This document shows positions 22,335-33,887 of a stretch of DNA of 64,000 bases, piece after piece. The notes beneath the pieces were generated by a model. It was not told the DNA's origin. It made no database searches and was given only the letters and a program-made list of their open reading frames with translations. The position numbers were made by a program, and so were the translations under genes. The DNA lies in NCBI GenBank assembly GCA_002286855.1, contig NRSV01000032.1, forward strand, positions 308,699 to 372,698, read 5' to 3'. How positions within the stretch are numbered: position 1 is the stretch's first letter; each line of letters opens with the position of its first letter. This DNA is from Bipolaris cookei (lineage: Eukaryota; Ascomycota; Dothideomycetes; Pleosporales; Pleosporaceae).

Positions 22335-23497
22335 TTAGTTTAAATGATCCACCGATTCTCCTTCAGCTGCCTCATTTCCCTTAACTGCCTTTCTTTGCTT
22401 GGATCGGATAACTTCGGAGCATCGTGACCTTCCTTCATCACTTGAAGCGCGAAGCTTGTTTAGCGCATCCACAGCTATCCTTTGCAAATCATCCGACTTC
22501 TTTTTAGAGGTTCGGAAATGGTAGGCAATGATCAAATGCGACAGCAGATCATCGACATTGTCAGTAAATTGATCTTTTTGGGCTGGCTTTTGCTCGCCAG
22601 AAAAAAGTAGCGTTCCTAGTTCTCCAACAGCCGTTTCTGTTGATCCATGCATCCAGAACAATCTATGCTGAATGGAAGCTGGTACAGTCATCTTCGTGTT
22701 TGACTCAAGCTTGCAGGTAGACATGGTGTCATAGTTAATAGTAATCACTTGAGCGGTCTTGCGAATACTGTTCTACCAAGCTGAGCATGTCTGTATACGT
22801 CGTTCTAGAAGAGGCTGAGCATCGAGAGACATGAACAACGCTGCTGATGCATTTTGGAATGGGATGTCTAGCCAGCAGAACCTAAAAGGCAAACTCTGGC
22901 GGACGGCTGAGTTGTTGAGTGAGACAGCGATAAGTACGATTGGTGCAACAGTATTTCGTCTTAGTTGATACTCTCCACGAACGGCGGTGTGATCTGTCAA
23001 TTTTTGGTCGAGATTAAAGATCTCGCATAGACGGCTCAGTATGTTTTGCCACTGGATATTGGAAGTTGCGTGAGGGCGATTGTGAAAATTTACGCCTGGT
23101 GGGCATCGTTTGATCATGGCTTGGCTGTGCAAGAAAAGACTTTTTTGCTCTGGTAGAAGCGTGGAGAGCCACGACTGCTCGGCAATTTCCTCACGATCAA
23201 GAGAGATCTCGGACCGGTCGTTATTCGCCTTGCTGTTGTCGGTTTCTTTTTTCTGTCGGCGTTTTTTTGCTAATATCAGAGCGCCGGTAGTAGATCTTCA
23301 GGAGCCTTTAGCCGGTCGGGAAATTTGGTCAATATGACTTTGTATACTTTTCTGCAGATCTTGCATTCTGTATGTTGCTTTCCTATCTTTGCTCCAAGTT
23401 TCCAAGTGTCACCAGCTTCTACATAGCGTTTCTTGAATTTCTCACATATGAAAAGTCCAGAGCAGTCTGATATTGGAGGTGCCATGGAGTGGGACAT
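22335..23497 (-). pseudogene. unknown gene interrupted by in-frame stops
   Basis: Read right to left from ATG at 23497. The first 73 codons include a CxxC pair (TECKICRKVYK). They close at 23276 and a second frame opens about there (GALILAKKRRQKKE), so an unrecognised intron or a 1-bp shift is needed. The second frame runs to 22335, broken only by TAG at 22773-22775 (after SAW); a CAG-to-TAG change or a 67-bp intron starting at that GTAGAA would both explain it. The body is mixed alpha/beta with a basic C-terminus (RSKQRKAVKG). No family is recognised. It lies between the tRNA and the LINE and has the same decay style as 16968-19622. Confidence 0.45.
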
Positions 23498-23567
23498 CTG
23501 ATATGTTGGTCGGTTTAATCGAACTTTGAAAATAGTGATAGCTATGTCGAGAGGATGCCACCTAGAA

Positions 23568-24741
23568 TCAATAATAATAAAAAATCAATTTAAAGTGCTA
23601 CCTGGTTTCCTTTCGGATCTATGAACACCATCTCCCTATTCTAGGTGTGTAGAGCAAACATAGTAGGTTTCCCTGCTTAAAACCCTCTACTGTCTTCTAT
23701 CGTCTATCCCGGTCTTTCCATCTTCCCTTGCCGTGTTTAACTGTGTTACCCCTCTTCGGCGTAGTAGGGTAGGGCGTATGCATTTGTCACTATTTAAGTG
23801 TCGAGTATGTGGAACGGCTTCAACCCTGTAATGTTGGTGTTTGCGGTCTCGATCGCGACCTTCATGTGTTCGAGTAGACCTGTGTCCAACAGCCACTGGC
23901 CAGCTATTGCTGCTTTGTCTTTATCCCTAAGGAGTTCCTTGATCTGAATTGTGCCCGCTTTAGCAATGAGTTTGATCCTAGCTTCCTTCGTGTCGGGACA
24001 GTATGCAAGAACGTGGGTGAGCGTCTGTCTGTTGTGGCCGCATGCGCAATGAGGTTCTGCACCCGGTACGCCGATCCTCGCCAGCCATGCCCTGAGCCCT
24101 AGGATTTCAGTCCTTAGTAGTATGATGGCTGTGTCGAGATGCTCAGGTTTGTCGTCATACAGATGTAGCAGCTGGAAGCTCCATTGATCTTTCCGGGTGG
24201 GTGCCGTCCGGTGTGGTTTGTTCTTTTCCGCTTTCGATTTGTGTTACCATTCTTTGGTGTATAGCTGGCCCAACTCCTTTGAGCTGCTTCGGGTCTGCAC
24301 TTGGCGGCCACGGATGGGCATTTGAGGGTGGCTCCTTCGTCTTTCCTTGACTATTTCTAGACATATTGAGCGGTATGCAGCCATAGGTAGTCCTGGTCTC
24401 TCGAGGGAGTGGCGAGGTCGTCCCCTTTGTCCCTTTCTTTGTCTGGCCGTGATTGATGTCCATGTTTCGTCCATCTTTCTGTTGATCTCTTGGGTGACCG
24501 AATGTTCGGCGGTCTTGTTCGCTCTCTGCCTTGCCAAGATGTCGACATATATGTCTACGGGTGGGGTGCCGCTTTCTTTTTCGACAACTGCAGTTGGTGT
24601 CCGCTTGTACCCACCTGTGATCTTTAGGAGGAATTTGTTTTGTATTCTCGTCAGTTTGGTTGTCATTGTCCCTGTTTGTCCCTGTCCCTTGTCCCCGATG
24701 GCCCAGATCTAGCAGCCGTAGGTCATTGAACCACAATAATA
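23568..24741 (-). mobile_element. 5'-truncated, decayed Tad-like LINE fragment
   Basis: Read right to left the frame gives the end of a non-LTR retrotransposon polyprotein: a MTYGC-IWAIGDKG block (normally the end of the reverse transcriptase domain), LTRIQNKFLLKITGGYKRTPTAVVE, then LLRTEILGLRAWLARIG and the CACGHNRQTLTHVLAYC zinc-knuckle-like motif, ending at a TAA near 23797. The frame has TAG near 24711-24713 and TAA at 24244-24246, both one transition from CAG and CAA. The 3' end is marked by an ATT/AAT microsatellite at 23570-23582, and no 5' half is present. Confidence 0.8.
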
Positions 24742-24949
24742 AATAGAAATTATAATAAGCTATTCTACTTGGAATCAAATTATACATCTTGCTTACAGGT
24801 GCGCAAGCCGTGCCCTATCTCATCACACCGTCCAGAGCGCCTTTGCGATGGTTCACCTACCTCAACACGCGCTCTCTTCTTTACCCTCTTCCCATCATTA
24901 CACGCCCCGAACTCTCTTAGAGTTGCCAACCTCTGTCCCTCTTCAACTA

Positions 24950-26478
24950 TTAGAGTCTCTCTCTTTTGTAATCTCTTTCTTTAGGTGATCTTCGTTGTGT
25001 AGCGACTTTATTAGCTGCCTCAAGCTCAGCATTGCGTTTTTGTGCTAACAATAACTTCTGCGCAATAATTGCAGCGCCTTTAGCTAGCTTTTCAAAAGCA
25101 ACCACCATACTTGGTGGTGAGCTATCTATATGTCTCCAAGTCCTCTGCTTAACTAGCGTTGATTGTGACCCTGGTTCTAGGGTGTTGCTTAGGGTTAGCA
25201 ACAGCCAGGGCAGTTCTTCTGCAGCAGGTAGTGTTGGCGTCCGCAGCTTGATGTCGAGCTTCGATATCACCACCTCTGGGTTGTGTGGAACTAAGCCAGC
25301 GCCTCGGAACCATCCTGATATATTGTCCTTTGTAATAGTCTTGTGATAGGCCTGCTGGGAATCTGGCAAGAACTCTATCTTCGTCATATGGTTGATCCCG
25401 TTGCGTATCATCTCCTCGGCTTAGCGCCCATACGCCCTCTTCAAAGGCAAGAAACAGCCCACATCAAGTGGCTGTAGTAGATTGGAGGAGTGTGGAGGTA
25501 TACATAGAGTGATAATATTTACCTCCTTGCAGTATTGCTGGAACTCGAGCGAGTTGTAGCTCTCATGGCCGCCAAGAATAAGTAGATGATAGCCTCCAAT
25601 ACTACGCTCTTTTGTATGTCTGTTAAGGTGCTCCAGCCACTTTATGCCAAGCTCATTTGTTGTCCAGCCATTCTTAGAGACCCCAATAACTCAATACTTA
25701 GGCAGATTTTCTTCCTTGCACCAGGCAGAGAGGTGGTGCTTGCCGCCAAAGATGATAAAGGGTGGGATCACTCAGCTAGCTGCGCTGACACAAACCACAC
25801 TGGTAACCCACTCCCTGTTGCCCTGCTCCAAGGGTATTGGCATTTATCGACGCTTAGAGGCTGTGACTACTGCTGACGCGTTATGCATGCCCATCATGAA
25901 GCCCATCTTATCAAAATTGTATATATCGTTCTCCTGGATCCCATACTTGACTTTAGTATTCTGTACAAGGCGGAGCCAGCCCCGTACAAGCTCAGGATCT
26001 TCACAGAGAGCTCTCTTATAGTCGTACTTTCGATTGGACTTTGTTTGAAGCTCTGGATGACGCCTTACAAAGGACTTAGCCCAGTTTTGGCCAACAGGCT
26101 CACGGTTGCGAGCAGCCAGCAAAGAATAGCAAGATCTTTGACAGTAGAGAGGCGTACTGAAAATCCTCGCCAGTCAAGGTCCAGAGTTTGATCATAAATC
26201 GCCTCCTCTTCTGTCACAAGGAGTCTCATTGATTTGGGCTGGATATCTTGTCGAGAAGAGATTCCAGCAAGTCGATCACCAAGAGTTCTTTGGGAAACGT
26301 TATACAGTGCTGCAGCACGTCGCTGGCTAAGTGTCGCATCTTTTTGAATATCTAGTATGCAAGCCGTATTTGGGGTTCTTTTAAAGTGTTTTGCACTTTG
26401 CGGTATTGTGGCATCGCGTGTAATAATAGTAGTATGGTCAAAGTTGGTGGGTCTTGGCACTGTGAGCGATTCGCCCAT
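24950..26478 (-). pseudogene. decayed pogo-type transposase, copy 2
   Basis: Read right to left: the N-terminal DNA-binding region from 26478 (SQRRAAALYNVSQRTLGDRL), then WAKSFVRRHPELQTK, NFDKMGFMMG (normally NFDETGF) near 25900, LLILGGHES (second catalytic Asp replaced by Gly), LLQPLDVGCFLPLK with the third Asp kept, and the C-terminal GWFRGAGLVPHN region to 24950. In-frame stops are TGA at 25691-25693 and TAA at 25421-25423, and at least one frame change is needed near 26.07 kb. Terminal inverted repeats were not found. It is a different, older subfamily from the copies at 14214 and 63341. Confidence 0.8.
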
Positions 26479-27251
26479 CCCAGACGCTATATAGTAAACA
26501 AGCGATTATGTTAAGAAATAAGGAGAATAATTTTCGAGAAGTAATCTCCAGAAGTCTTTAAATGAGATCTGACATAAAATTATATTAGTAGGGATGTAGG
26601 TGTCACGATGATCGAAACTGAACCTAGGGGACGCCTGAGGAACCTATGGGCCTAGGAATCAGGCTCGAGATATACAAAAGTTTCCAGTACAGAAGGACAA
26701 AGGTGTGTAAATGTGATTATAAATGATACTAGAAAAGATCTGTGATTGGCTGTCTGCTGCTTCTTCCATTGGACATAGTCTATAGGTTCTCTTAGGGACA
26801 GTGAGTATATCGTGATACAAGATAGCACATGCGGTATCTCAACCTCAAATTCTTGCTACGGCACTATGCAATTCTGACACTTGACATATCATGTCCACAT
26901 TCCGTGCATGTTGCAGTGCCGGGAAACGGCGTCCCGGGACTCAGGTTGAAGTGAGGCTGTGCATGTGGGGCATCTGCTGGGGTGCATGTGCGTTCGGCCG
27001 CTCCCGACGTTCTGAAGCTTGTCTTGTCGTCTGCATGTTGATTTGCAGGTTCAAAGTCCCTTTGGCTTCATGGATAGTTATAATAAGACGACGATGATCT
27101 CGTCTCTAGGACGTCTCCGTTCTTCGGAAAATCGAGTCCTGCGCCGCACAATGTTGGATCGGCACGATGGCATCCTCCGTACACGTAATGTCTCATTCAC
27201 AAGACTGACGCTATTCTATCTCGTGTGGTTCTTGCTATGTCTTATGTGTTC
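26479..27251. other. intergenic between dead transposon and BET5
   Basis: No gene is supported. 26602-26880 begins TGTCACGATGATCG and ends TTCTGACA, vaguely like a solo LTR, but no target duplication or partner was found. The rest is the 3' flank of BET5. Confidence 0.35.
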
Positions 27252-27870
27252 TCACACAGGCAAGACGGCGGTGATAAAGGCCTCCAAGCCCCGCTCAAAC
27301 AATTCATTGGCAACTCCAATGCCCCCGGGATGCTCGACGGGGGCTAGCGGGTTCTTGACGACATATTCGACGTAGAGGTTGGCCCAGATCTGGTGCAGGT
27401 ACTGGCGCAGGTTGATGACCTTTGTATCGGTAAGCATGACAAACTTCATGCGCGTGGGTGTCTCGTAGTAGTGGAGCTTGTATTCGCCGGTGCGGTAAGA
27501 GAGAAAGGTATCGTCAGCGCCGCCGAGCTTGGTGACAAAATTGCGGAGTGAGAAGACGAGGCCAAAGACTAGCTTCTCATCGTCCGAGTGCGACATGCCT
27601 TTGCGGACGGCAGCCACGACGTCGCCATTGCTTACAATCGAGTTGCCAGAGGTCGGGCGGGCGGCGGCGGCAGCGGCAGCAGCAGCAGCGGTAGTGGCTT
27701 TGGACGAGGACGAGGTTGGGCGTGCAGGAGTCCAGCGGCGCGAGTAGATGCACTCGGCTGCGATTGTGCGGTCAGCAGCGTGCACGGCGGGTTTGTCATG
27801 GGCTCCGATCGCCGGACCACGATAACGACTTACTGTGCCGATCGAAGATGTAGAAGCTATAGAGGACCAT
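27252..27870 (-). CDS. BET5: TRAPP complex subunit Bet5 (TRAPPC1)
   Basis: Two exons right to left, 27870-27834 and 27757-27252, giving 180 residues; the 76-bp intron starts GTAAGT and ends CGCAG. The N-terminus MVLYSFYIFDRHTECIY and the longin-type tail FKLHYYETPTRMKFVMLTD-like block with LHQIWANLYVEYVVKNP are diagnostic of Bet5. It is a core subunit of TRAPP, the Ypt1/Rab1 exchange factor tethering ER-derived vesicles at the Golgi. A run of ten alanines (GCN repeats, about 27660-27690) sits in a linker expanded in fungi, explaining the extra length over human TRAPPC1 (145 residues). It is divergent from the CaMKK-like gene. Confidence 0.93.
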
Positions 27871-28388
27871 TGCGATCGGGAATAAGGAAGGTAAGGTGTC
27901 GTCAGGCTGCAGCAGGAGAGGGTGATTTGGGAGGGATGCGGGGTTGGGGTGTGGTGTTGTCAATGTACTATAAAAGCAACAACTCAGGGTGTGCAGCCAG
28001 CGCCAATGGGTTCTGGACAACCAGACACGATAGCTGATAATCAAGACGGATATGTCAAAGGCGCGATGGAGCGAGTCGGGGAGGATGCCGCCAAGGGAAG
28101 CGAGCGGGTGGGCCTGGGCCTAATGGTAAATAGTGGGCGTGGGGACGAGGGTGGTGATTGATTGCTCGACGACGGGCTGATGAGGCTGAAAGAAGTGCAC
28201 AGCGAGAGAAAGGGCCCCTCTCTGCTGCGGGCTGGCCGTCCCGGGTTTCCCCATATTATTTCTCCTGCAACCTGCGACCTGCTATCTGCTAGCCCGCTCG
28301 CAGTTTTAATCTTAACTCCCCGTACTACTGCTCCTGCACTTGGATGCCATAATCTTTCCCCCCTGGCTGGCCCTCGCCCTGTGTAGTC
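27871..28388. promoter_or_regulatory. divergent BET5/CaMKK-like promoter region
   Basis: 518 bp between two divergent starts. GC-rich near BET5 and CT-rich before 28389. No specific site is identified. Confidence 0.45.
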
Positions 28389-31267
28389 ATGTCCAATTCG
28401 CCCGACCCGCTGAGCAAACGCCCATCCGAACCTGACCTCAAGCTCTACACTTCACAGCCTGCCCTCGCCGTTCCCGCCCTCAGCGACGCCGGTCGACCTC
28501 CGCCAGTCAAGTACATGTGTGTGTTGCTGCCTGCTGGGCTGCCTTTACTACGTATTACCCCACCGAGGTGCTGATGCCGTCAAGGTCAACGCCCGCATAC
28601 CAGAGCCCGCTACGACACCACACGCGCGCAGCCTCATCCACCAGACGTGTAAAGGTGCGATTCCCTTCCTCCAGCCGAGTCCCGCTCGAGTGCACCATCC
28701 AGCGCCTGTCCAATCGGCCCTCCATCACGTCATAGGCCTGATACAGGCGCTGGCAAAGCTACGTGAATTTGGTACCAGCTTCTGCACTCCAATAGCTGGC
28801 AGCATTCACCCCGAGAAGCCAACCAACAAATCTTTTCATGTTTAGAGCCTAACGGGCTGCAGGAAACGCTGAATGCGCGGTCCGAATACAGCAATAGCGA
28901 AGATGACGGCAGCGCCCAACATCGCATCAACCAATACTTGGTGAAACAGGAGATTGGCCGCGGCTCATTTGGAGCTGTTCACCTCGCTGTAGACCAGTAT
29001 GGTCAAGAATATGTGAGGATACCAGCTCTCTAGACACCGCTGGCCATGGGGGAGAGGCGCAATGCCTGATATAATGATGCGGGTAACCTGGGCGGTACAC
29101 ACAATGGCTGTAGCTGACAACACATGGCGTAGGCTGTCAAGGAGTTCTCAAAATCGCGGCTACGAAAACGGGCACAATCCAACCTCCTCCGCCGACCAGC
29201 CGCGAGTAAACGAATGCGCGCGTTGCCAGCCGGCATAGGCTTCAATTCCCCGCTCCACCGACATTCGACAACCGAAGAAAACAATGCGTTTGAACTCATC
29301 AAGGAAGAGATTGCCATCATGAAGAAGCTGCACCATCCGAACCTCGTCACATTGATCGAAGTGCTCGACGACCCTGAAGAGGATTCGCTCTACATGGTCA
29401 TGGAGATGTGCAAGAAGGGTGTTGTTATGCAAGTCGGCCTCGAGGAGCGTGCCGACCCCTACAGCGAGGAGCAATGTCGGTGTTGGTTCAGAGACATGAT
29501 ATTGGGTCTAGAGTACCGTATGTCTGGTTTGCGATGCGCTTCCGTCTAGGGCTAACCACCTCCAGTACATGCCCAGGGCATCATTCATCGAGACATCAAG
29601 CCTGACAATTGCCTGGTCACCGAGGAGGATGTGCTGAAAATTGTCGATTTTGGTGTTTCGGAAATGTTCGACAAGGAAGGCGAGATGAAGACAGCCAAGT
29701 CTGCTGGCTCACCTGCCTTTATGCCCCCGGAACTGTGCGTGGCCAAGCACGGCCAAGTCTCAGGAAGAGCTGCGGATATATGGTCAATGGGATGCACCCT
29801 TTACTGTCTTCTCTTTGGGCGGATACCCTTTGAAAAACGCGGCATGATCGAGCTATACCAGTCGATACGAATGGACCCACTAGAGTTTGAAACAGAATGC
29901 GGCGACGACATCAAAGATTTGCTAACGAGGCTTATGGAAAAAGATCCAAAGAAAAGGATAACCATGGAGGAAATTAGAGTGAGTTGGAACGATTCATCTC
30001 AAGACAGCAGAGCTGACCCCAGTAGGAACACCCATGGGTCACACGGAACGGAACGGACCCTTTATTAGCAAAGTCTGAGAATGTTGCCGTCATCATTGAA
30101 CCACCCACAGACGAGGAAGTCAACGCTGCCATAACTGGCAACATGGGCCACCTTGTGACAGTGGTAGGTGCACGTCCTCCCTTTGCATCTGTGCAATTCT
30201 TACATCCATCGCAAGCTAACAACAGACAGGTACGTGCAGTAAAGCGCTTCAAGCAACTATTGTTCAGGCGACGACCAGACCGCATAGAAAGTATACTAGG
30301 GAGTGCCTCGCGCATTGTGCAGCCTCCCTTATCCATGCGGCCATCAGCGTTGCGCAAATCAAAATCACAGGACACGCATGATCGACGGCCAGTTGAGGCT
30401 GCACTTTCTGCGGAGGGTGTGCATCACCCTATCAAGGTCGACGACAAAGGACAAAGAGTACCGAACAATATGGACGACATGGCATATTCCAAACCTGGTT
30501 TTCGCACAGAAGCAGGAAAGCGTCCCAGTAAGCTCACTGCCGCCAGCAGTCCGACTATGCAAACCTCTCCCGGTTGTTCAGACGGCAATGTTACACGCGA
30601 AAATCTGTCGACCCGACCCGGTCCAATTCAATCCATCTCCAGCCCAACAGGAACCATTCCGTCGGCATCTTCACCAACTACGCCCATTGGTAAAGGACAT
30701 GCGCATAACCCGTTGGAAGACATGCTCTTCCTCAATATTGGAACTGGCGAGAACTTTCAGCCGGCGCCTGAAGACGGGTGTGTAGTTTCTGAATCTCCGT
30801 CTAATGTGGATATCAATGTCTACGAAGCCGCTTATGAAGAAGAGGTCCAGCGCATCATTGCACAGCGTCGTGACCAGCATAACAACGCAAACCGCCGCCC
30901 AACTCTCTACCTCACCCGACGCGTTGAAAATGTCAAGTCGATTCGTGATAGCGACGCGATATTTGACGAAGGGCAAGATCTCCGCCAGAACATTAAGGTT
31001 AGTCTGAAGAGTTTTGTTACCAAGACCAAAGAGGACATTGAGGCGCGAGGCGAGCTGCAGAAGCTTCAAGAGGGTAAAGAAGGGAAGCTCAGCAGAACGA
31101 TGCGTAATGTCAGAGAAGCCAAGCGACTTGTTGAAGAGGCGCGAGAACGTGTCAAGACGGAAGAGCGGGAGCGAGAGAGGGAGAGGAGTCGGAGTGCAAC
31201 GCCTCTTGCTCGAAACAATAGCTCTGGCAATGCGGTCAGCCGCAGTGGGACTCCTGTTCAGAGCTGA
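28389..31267 (+). CDS. CaMKK / SNF1-activating-type Ser/Thr kinase
   Basis: Seven exons: 28389-28510, 28585-28654, 28863-29012, 29133-29517, 29566-29978, 30026-30163 and 30230-31267, giving 771 residues. Kinase features in order: IGRGSFGAVHLA glycine loop, AVKEF lysine, an Arg/Pro-rich insert (LLRRPAASKRMRALPAG) typical of CaMKK, HRDIKPDN catalytic loop, DFG in KIVDFGVSE, and GSPAFMPPE before the P+1 loop. Relatives are S. pombe Ssp1, Aspergillus CmkC and yeast Sak1/Tos3/Elm1, which phosphorylate SNF1/AMPK or CaM kinases. The pre-kinase STPAYQSPLRHHTRAASST block supports exon 2. Intron 30164-30229 is a multiple of three, so its retention would be silent in frame; removing it restores VTVVRAVKRF. 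The C-terminal 300 residues are Ser/Pro-rich and end in a charged helix. Confidence 0.9.
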
Positions 31268-32143
31268 AGTCGCCGACATTGAGAGCTTTGAACGTTGCAC
31301 GGCACTTTGTACATATATTTACGGTCAATATATGCTTGGAGGGTTAGACAAATACATGGAAACCTCTTTCTCAGATTGGAAACATAGACGAGATTATAAA
31401 AACGCTCTTGCATATACCTTGTGCGCCACAACAATTTGCCTTTTTGCTGCTGGACGTTTTCATTGCCAAATGTAGTACAGCCGTTGGGCTTATTTTTTTT
31501 GGGGGGGGGGGCGGAGCTTAGCCAGGATCATCCCAGCACTTAAGGGCTCATGTTCCTGGGCCTAGTCGTTTTCCGGCACTAGTGCCGTATACTCAGCCTC
31601 GCCCCCCCCCCTGCACTGTTCAAATATCTAAGGATTTTGACCGTTTTATGCGATGTTAAATATGTAGTACACTGATTGAACGCTATCATGCTTTTTTTCT
31701 TTCTTTCTTGTACTACATCTCCTTGAAGTAATGGCTATTTTGATGGACGGATATGACGTGTACAACGTAGAATGTATGTAGGCCCACACAGACGTTACTC
31801 GAGCGTAGATACTTGACTGGCTAATTGAGGGAAATTTGCATCCTTCTGACTCGGCCCGTTATCAAGGCGACATGCTGGTTGGTATACCAAGACATTTCCA
31901 GCTTCAGGCGTCCTGCGCCGGGGCTGTGTTTAGAAACGGGTATACATAAGTTGATGTCTCATTTTTTTCTTCTGTTTTTTTATTTTATTTTATTTCTTTA
32001 GTTGTACCTTTGAGTTTACATTAAGTTTGGTTTGTATGTTGTTATACTGCGAAAGCTAAGCTTGGTGTTGTGGTCTACACTGCAATTGGACTTGGTGGTG
32101 TGTGTTGGCCTATCGTGGATTCAAACCCCCCCCCCCCAAGACC
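31268..32143. other. intergenic with homopolymer tracts
   Basis: 3' flank of the kinase, the G/C inverted repeat at 31501-31611, pyrimidine-rich stretches (31970-32000) and a C10-11 run at 32127-32137 just upstream of the next start. No gene. Confidence 0.4.
31501..31611. repeat. 111-bp inverted repeat with G/C homopolymer ends
   Basis: The left arm is G11 followed by CGGAGCTTAG (31501-31521). The right arm, read inverted, is G10 followed by CGAGGCTGAG (31611-31592). A perfect 14-bp palindrome CGGCACTAGTGCCG lies at 31574-31587. It could fold as a hairpin; origin unknown. Confidence 0.55.
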
Positions 32144-33887
32144 ATGGAAGCGAGCGGTAGTAACAGCGTAGGGAAGAAAGAAGGGGAGAGATTCATCTGC
32201 GCATCCGTCCCATCAACCGACGCCCTCGTCCCTTCCACTACCCAACCCTGGTCTCACGATCCCATCTACGCGCCCCAAGAAAAGACGCAGAACTCCAACA
32301 CCGGCATCAAATCCTTTGCCAACCTCCGCATCTGGAAATGGATTCCCTGGACAAGAAAACACCTCTTCGCCTTCTTACTCGTTCTCCTCACGGCAGTCAT
32401 CCCGCTCGTCATCTTAGGAGAAGCTACATCCCCGCCCTACGCGAACCGTGCCCCTTTTTCCTCAATCTTCTTGGATAAAGTGATATCCTGTGGCGGCAGC
32501 ATCGGCGGAAAACCCGCAAACTCGACAGTCACGGGTATTGAAAAGGTGTTCACACTCGACATGACGTTTGGGCAGTACTCGTTCTCGCAGGTCAAAGCCA
32601 TCGACATCGCGTGGGATGTGGGCGTAGGACGCGGATTGCAGCTGCTGGCGTCGTGGGCAGCGTATATTATCTTTTGTGATGCGCTGCTGAAGGCGATTGA
32701 GCGGCATCCCGCGTCGTTTGTTACGTTTCAGCGGATTGCGCTCGAGGGGCCGGGAATAAAGTCGCTTTGGACGTTGATGGTTGAGCTTTGGGCGACGAAG
32801 AGTCGGAGGACCAAGGCGTTGTTTTTTTACATGTTTTGGGCTACGGCGTATATTATTAGCTTGCCGATTGTGATTGGGGCGATGACGGGGTACGATAGTA
32901 CGGCTGTGGCGTGGATTGATATCGAGGGCGCGGATAATATTGTTCCGGCGTCAGCGGTGAAGCGGACGTGGATGATCCAAGGGACTGTGAATGAGACGTG
33001 GGCGCAGCCTGTGTGTGCGGATACGCAGTTGCAGGACAGGTATTCGTGGATTGTGTCTCAGCGGCGCGAAATGTGTACGTATGGGTCAATGCGAGATGGG
33101 CTGATTCAGTGACAGGCGGCTAACAAATGCTTGTTGTAGGCGACTGTCAAATTCCCAACGGAACAAGGTACTCTGGCAAAGAACTCAATATTATGATGTA
33201 CACTGATCGCTTCTACAACGTCATGAACTTGGGCTGTAAGTTCAAACACTCCATCTACACCACTTTATCAGCACCGCTAACTGCGTAACACAAGGTTTCT
33301 ACAACTTCACGTCCAACACGCAGACCTGGGAAGACTGGGAATTCCCTGACCGCACCTCACGCAAAACTTACTCGTGCAACTCCACTGTGCCCGTAACCAT
33401 AAAGGACAAAACCTACGACGCACAAGACCTCGTCACAAGCTCCGGCTACTGCCACTCCTCCATCGCCTACAACGACACCTATCTCGAGGGAAAATCGCGT
33501 TGTCTGCCCGACACTGCGAATCCGTCTTATGAATGGGGCTTCTCAACACTGCTATCTGGTCTCTTTGTCTTTGTAACTGCAGTCTGGGTGGTAAGCATGT
33601 ACATACTGTGGCTGGATGCGCAGCACGGTAGTACGTTGGTGCAGATGGGATACCGCATGACGCCTCTACGTGCGGCGTTTGCAATGGCGAAAGCAGCAAG
33701 GCAGCGTACGGGGTATTGTGAGAAGCAGCTTGTCAGGACGGATACGGAAGCGTTGGAGAAGGAGCTATATGGACGCAAGGGAAGCAAGAAGACAAAGGTT
33801 GATTTTGGGATTTTTGTGGAAGATACTGAGGGGGGTGAGGAGATGCAAGGGTGGCAGAAGGTGGGAGATGGCAAGAACAACAGTTGA
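32144..33887 (+). CDS. hypothetical multi-pass membrane protein
   Basis: Three exons, 32144-33074, 33140-33235 and 33295-33887, giving 539 residues; introns start GTACGT and GTAAGT. Four hydrophobic segments are visible: KHLFAFLLVLLTAVIPLVIL (about residue 67), GLQLLASWAAYIIFCDALL (about 165), ALFFYMFWATAYIISLPIVIG (about 225) and FSTLLSGLFVFVTAVWVVSM (about 465). Between the third and fourth is a large Cys- and Asn-rich loop with several N-x-S/T sites, probably extracellular or lumenal. I do not recognise a functional family; such proteins are common in filamentous ascomycetes. The ATG at 32144 (ACCATGG context) is chosen; the upstream in-frame GTG lies in a homopolymer region. Confidence 0.8.

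Noticed and set aside
26602..26880. Possible solo LTR (TGTCACGATGATCG ... TCTGACA)
   Set aside because: No second copy, no target-site duplication and no internal retroelement domain were found; kept only as a note in the intergenic entry.
30164..30229. Reading the kinase exon straight through (extra 22 residues)
   Set aside because: The segment has a GTAGGT donor, a GCTAAC branch site and a CAG acceptor, and its removal restores a conserved block; as it is a multiple of three, retention cannot be excluded by frame alone.
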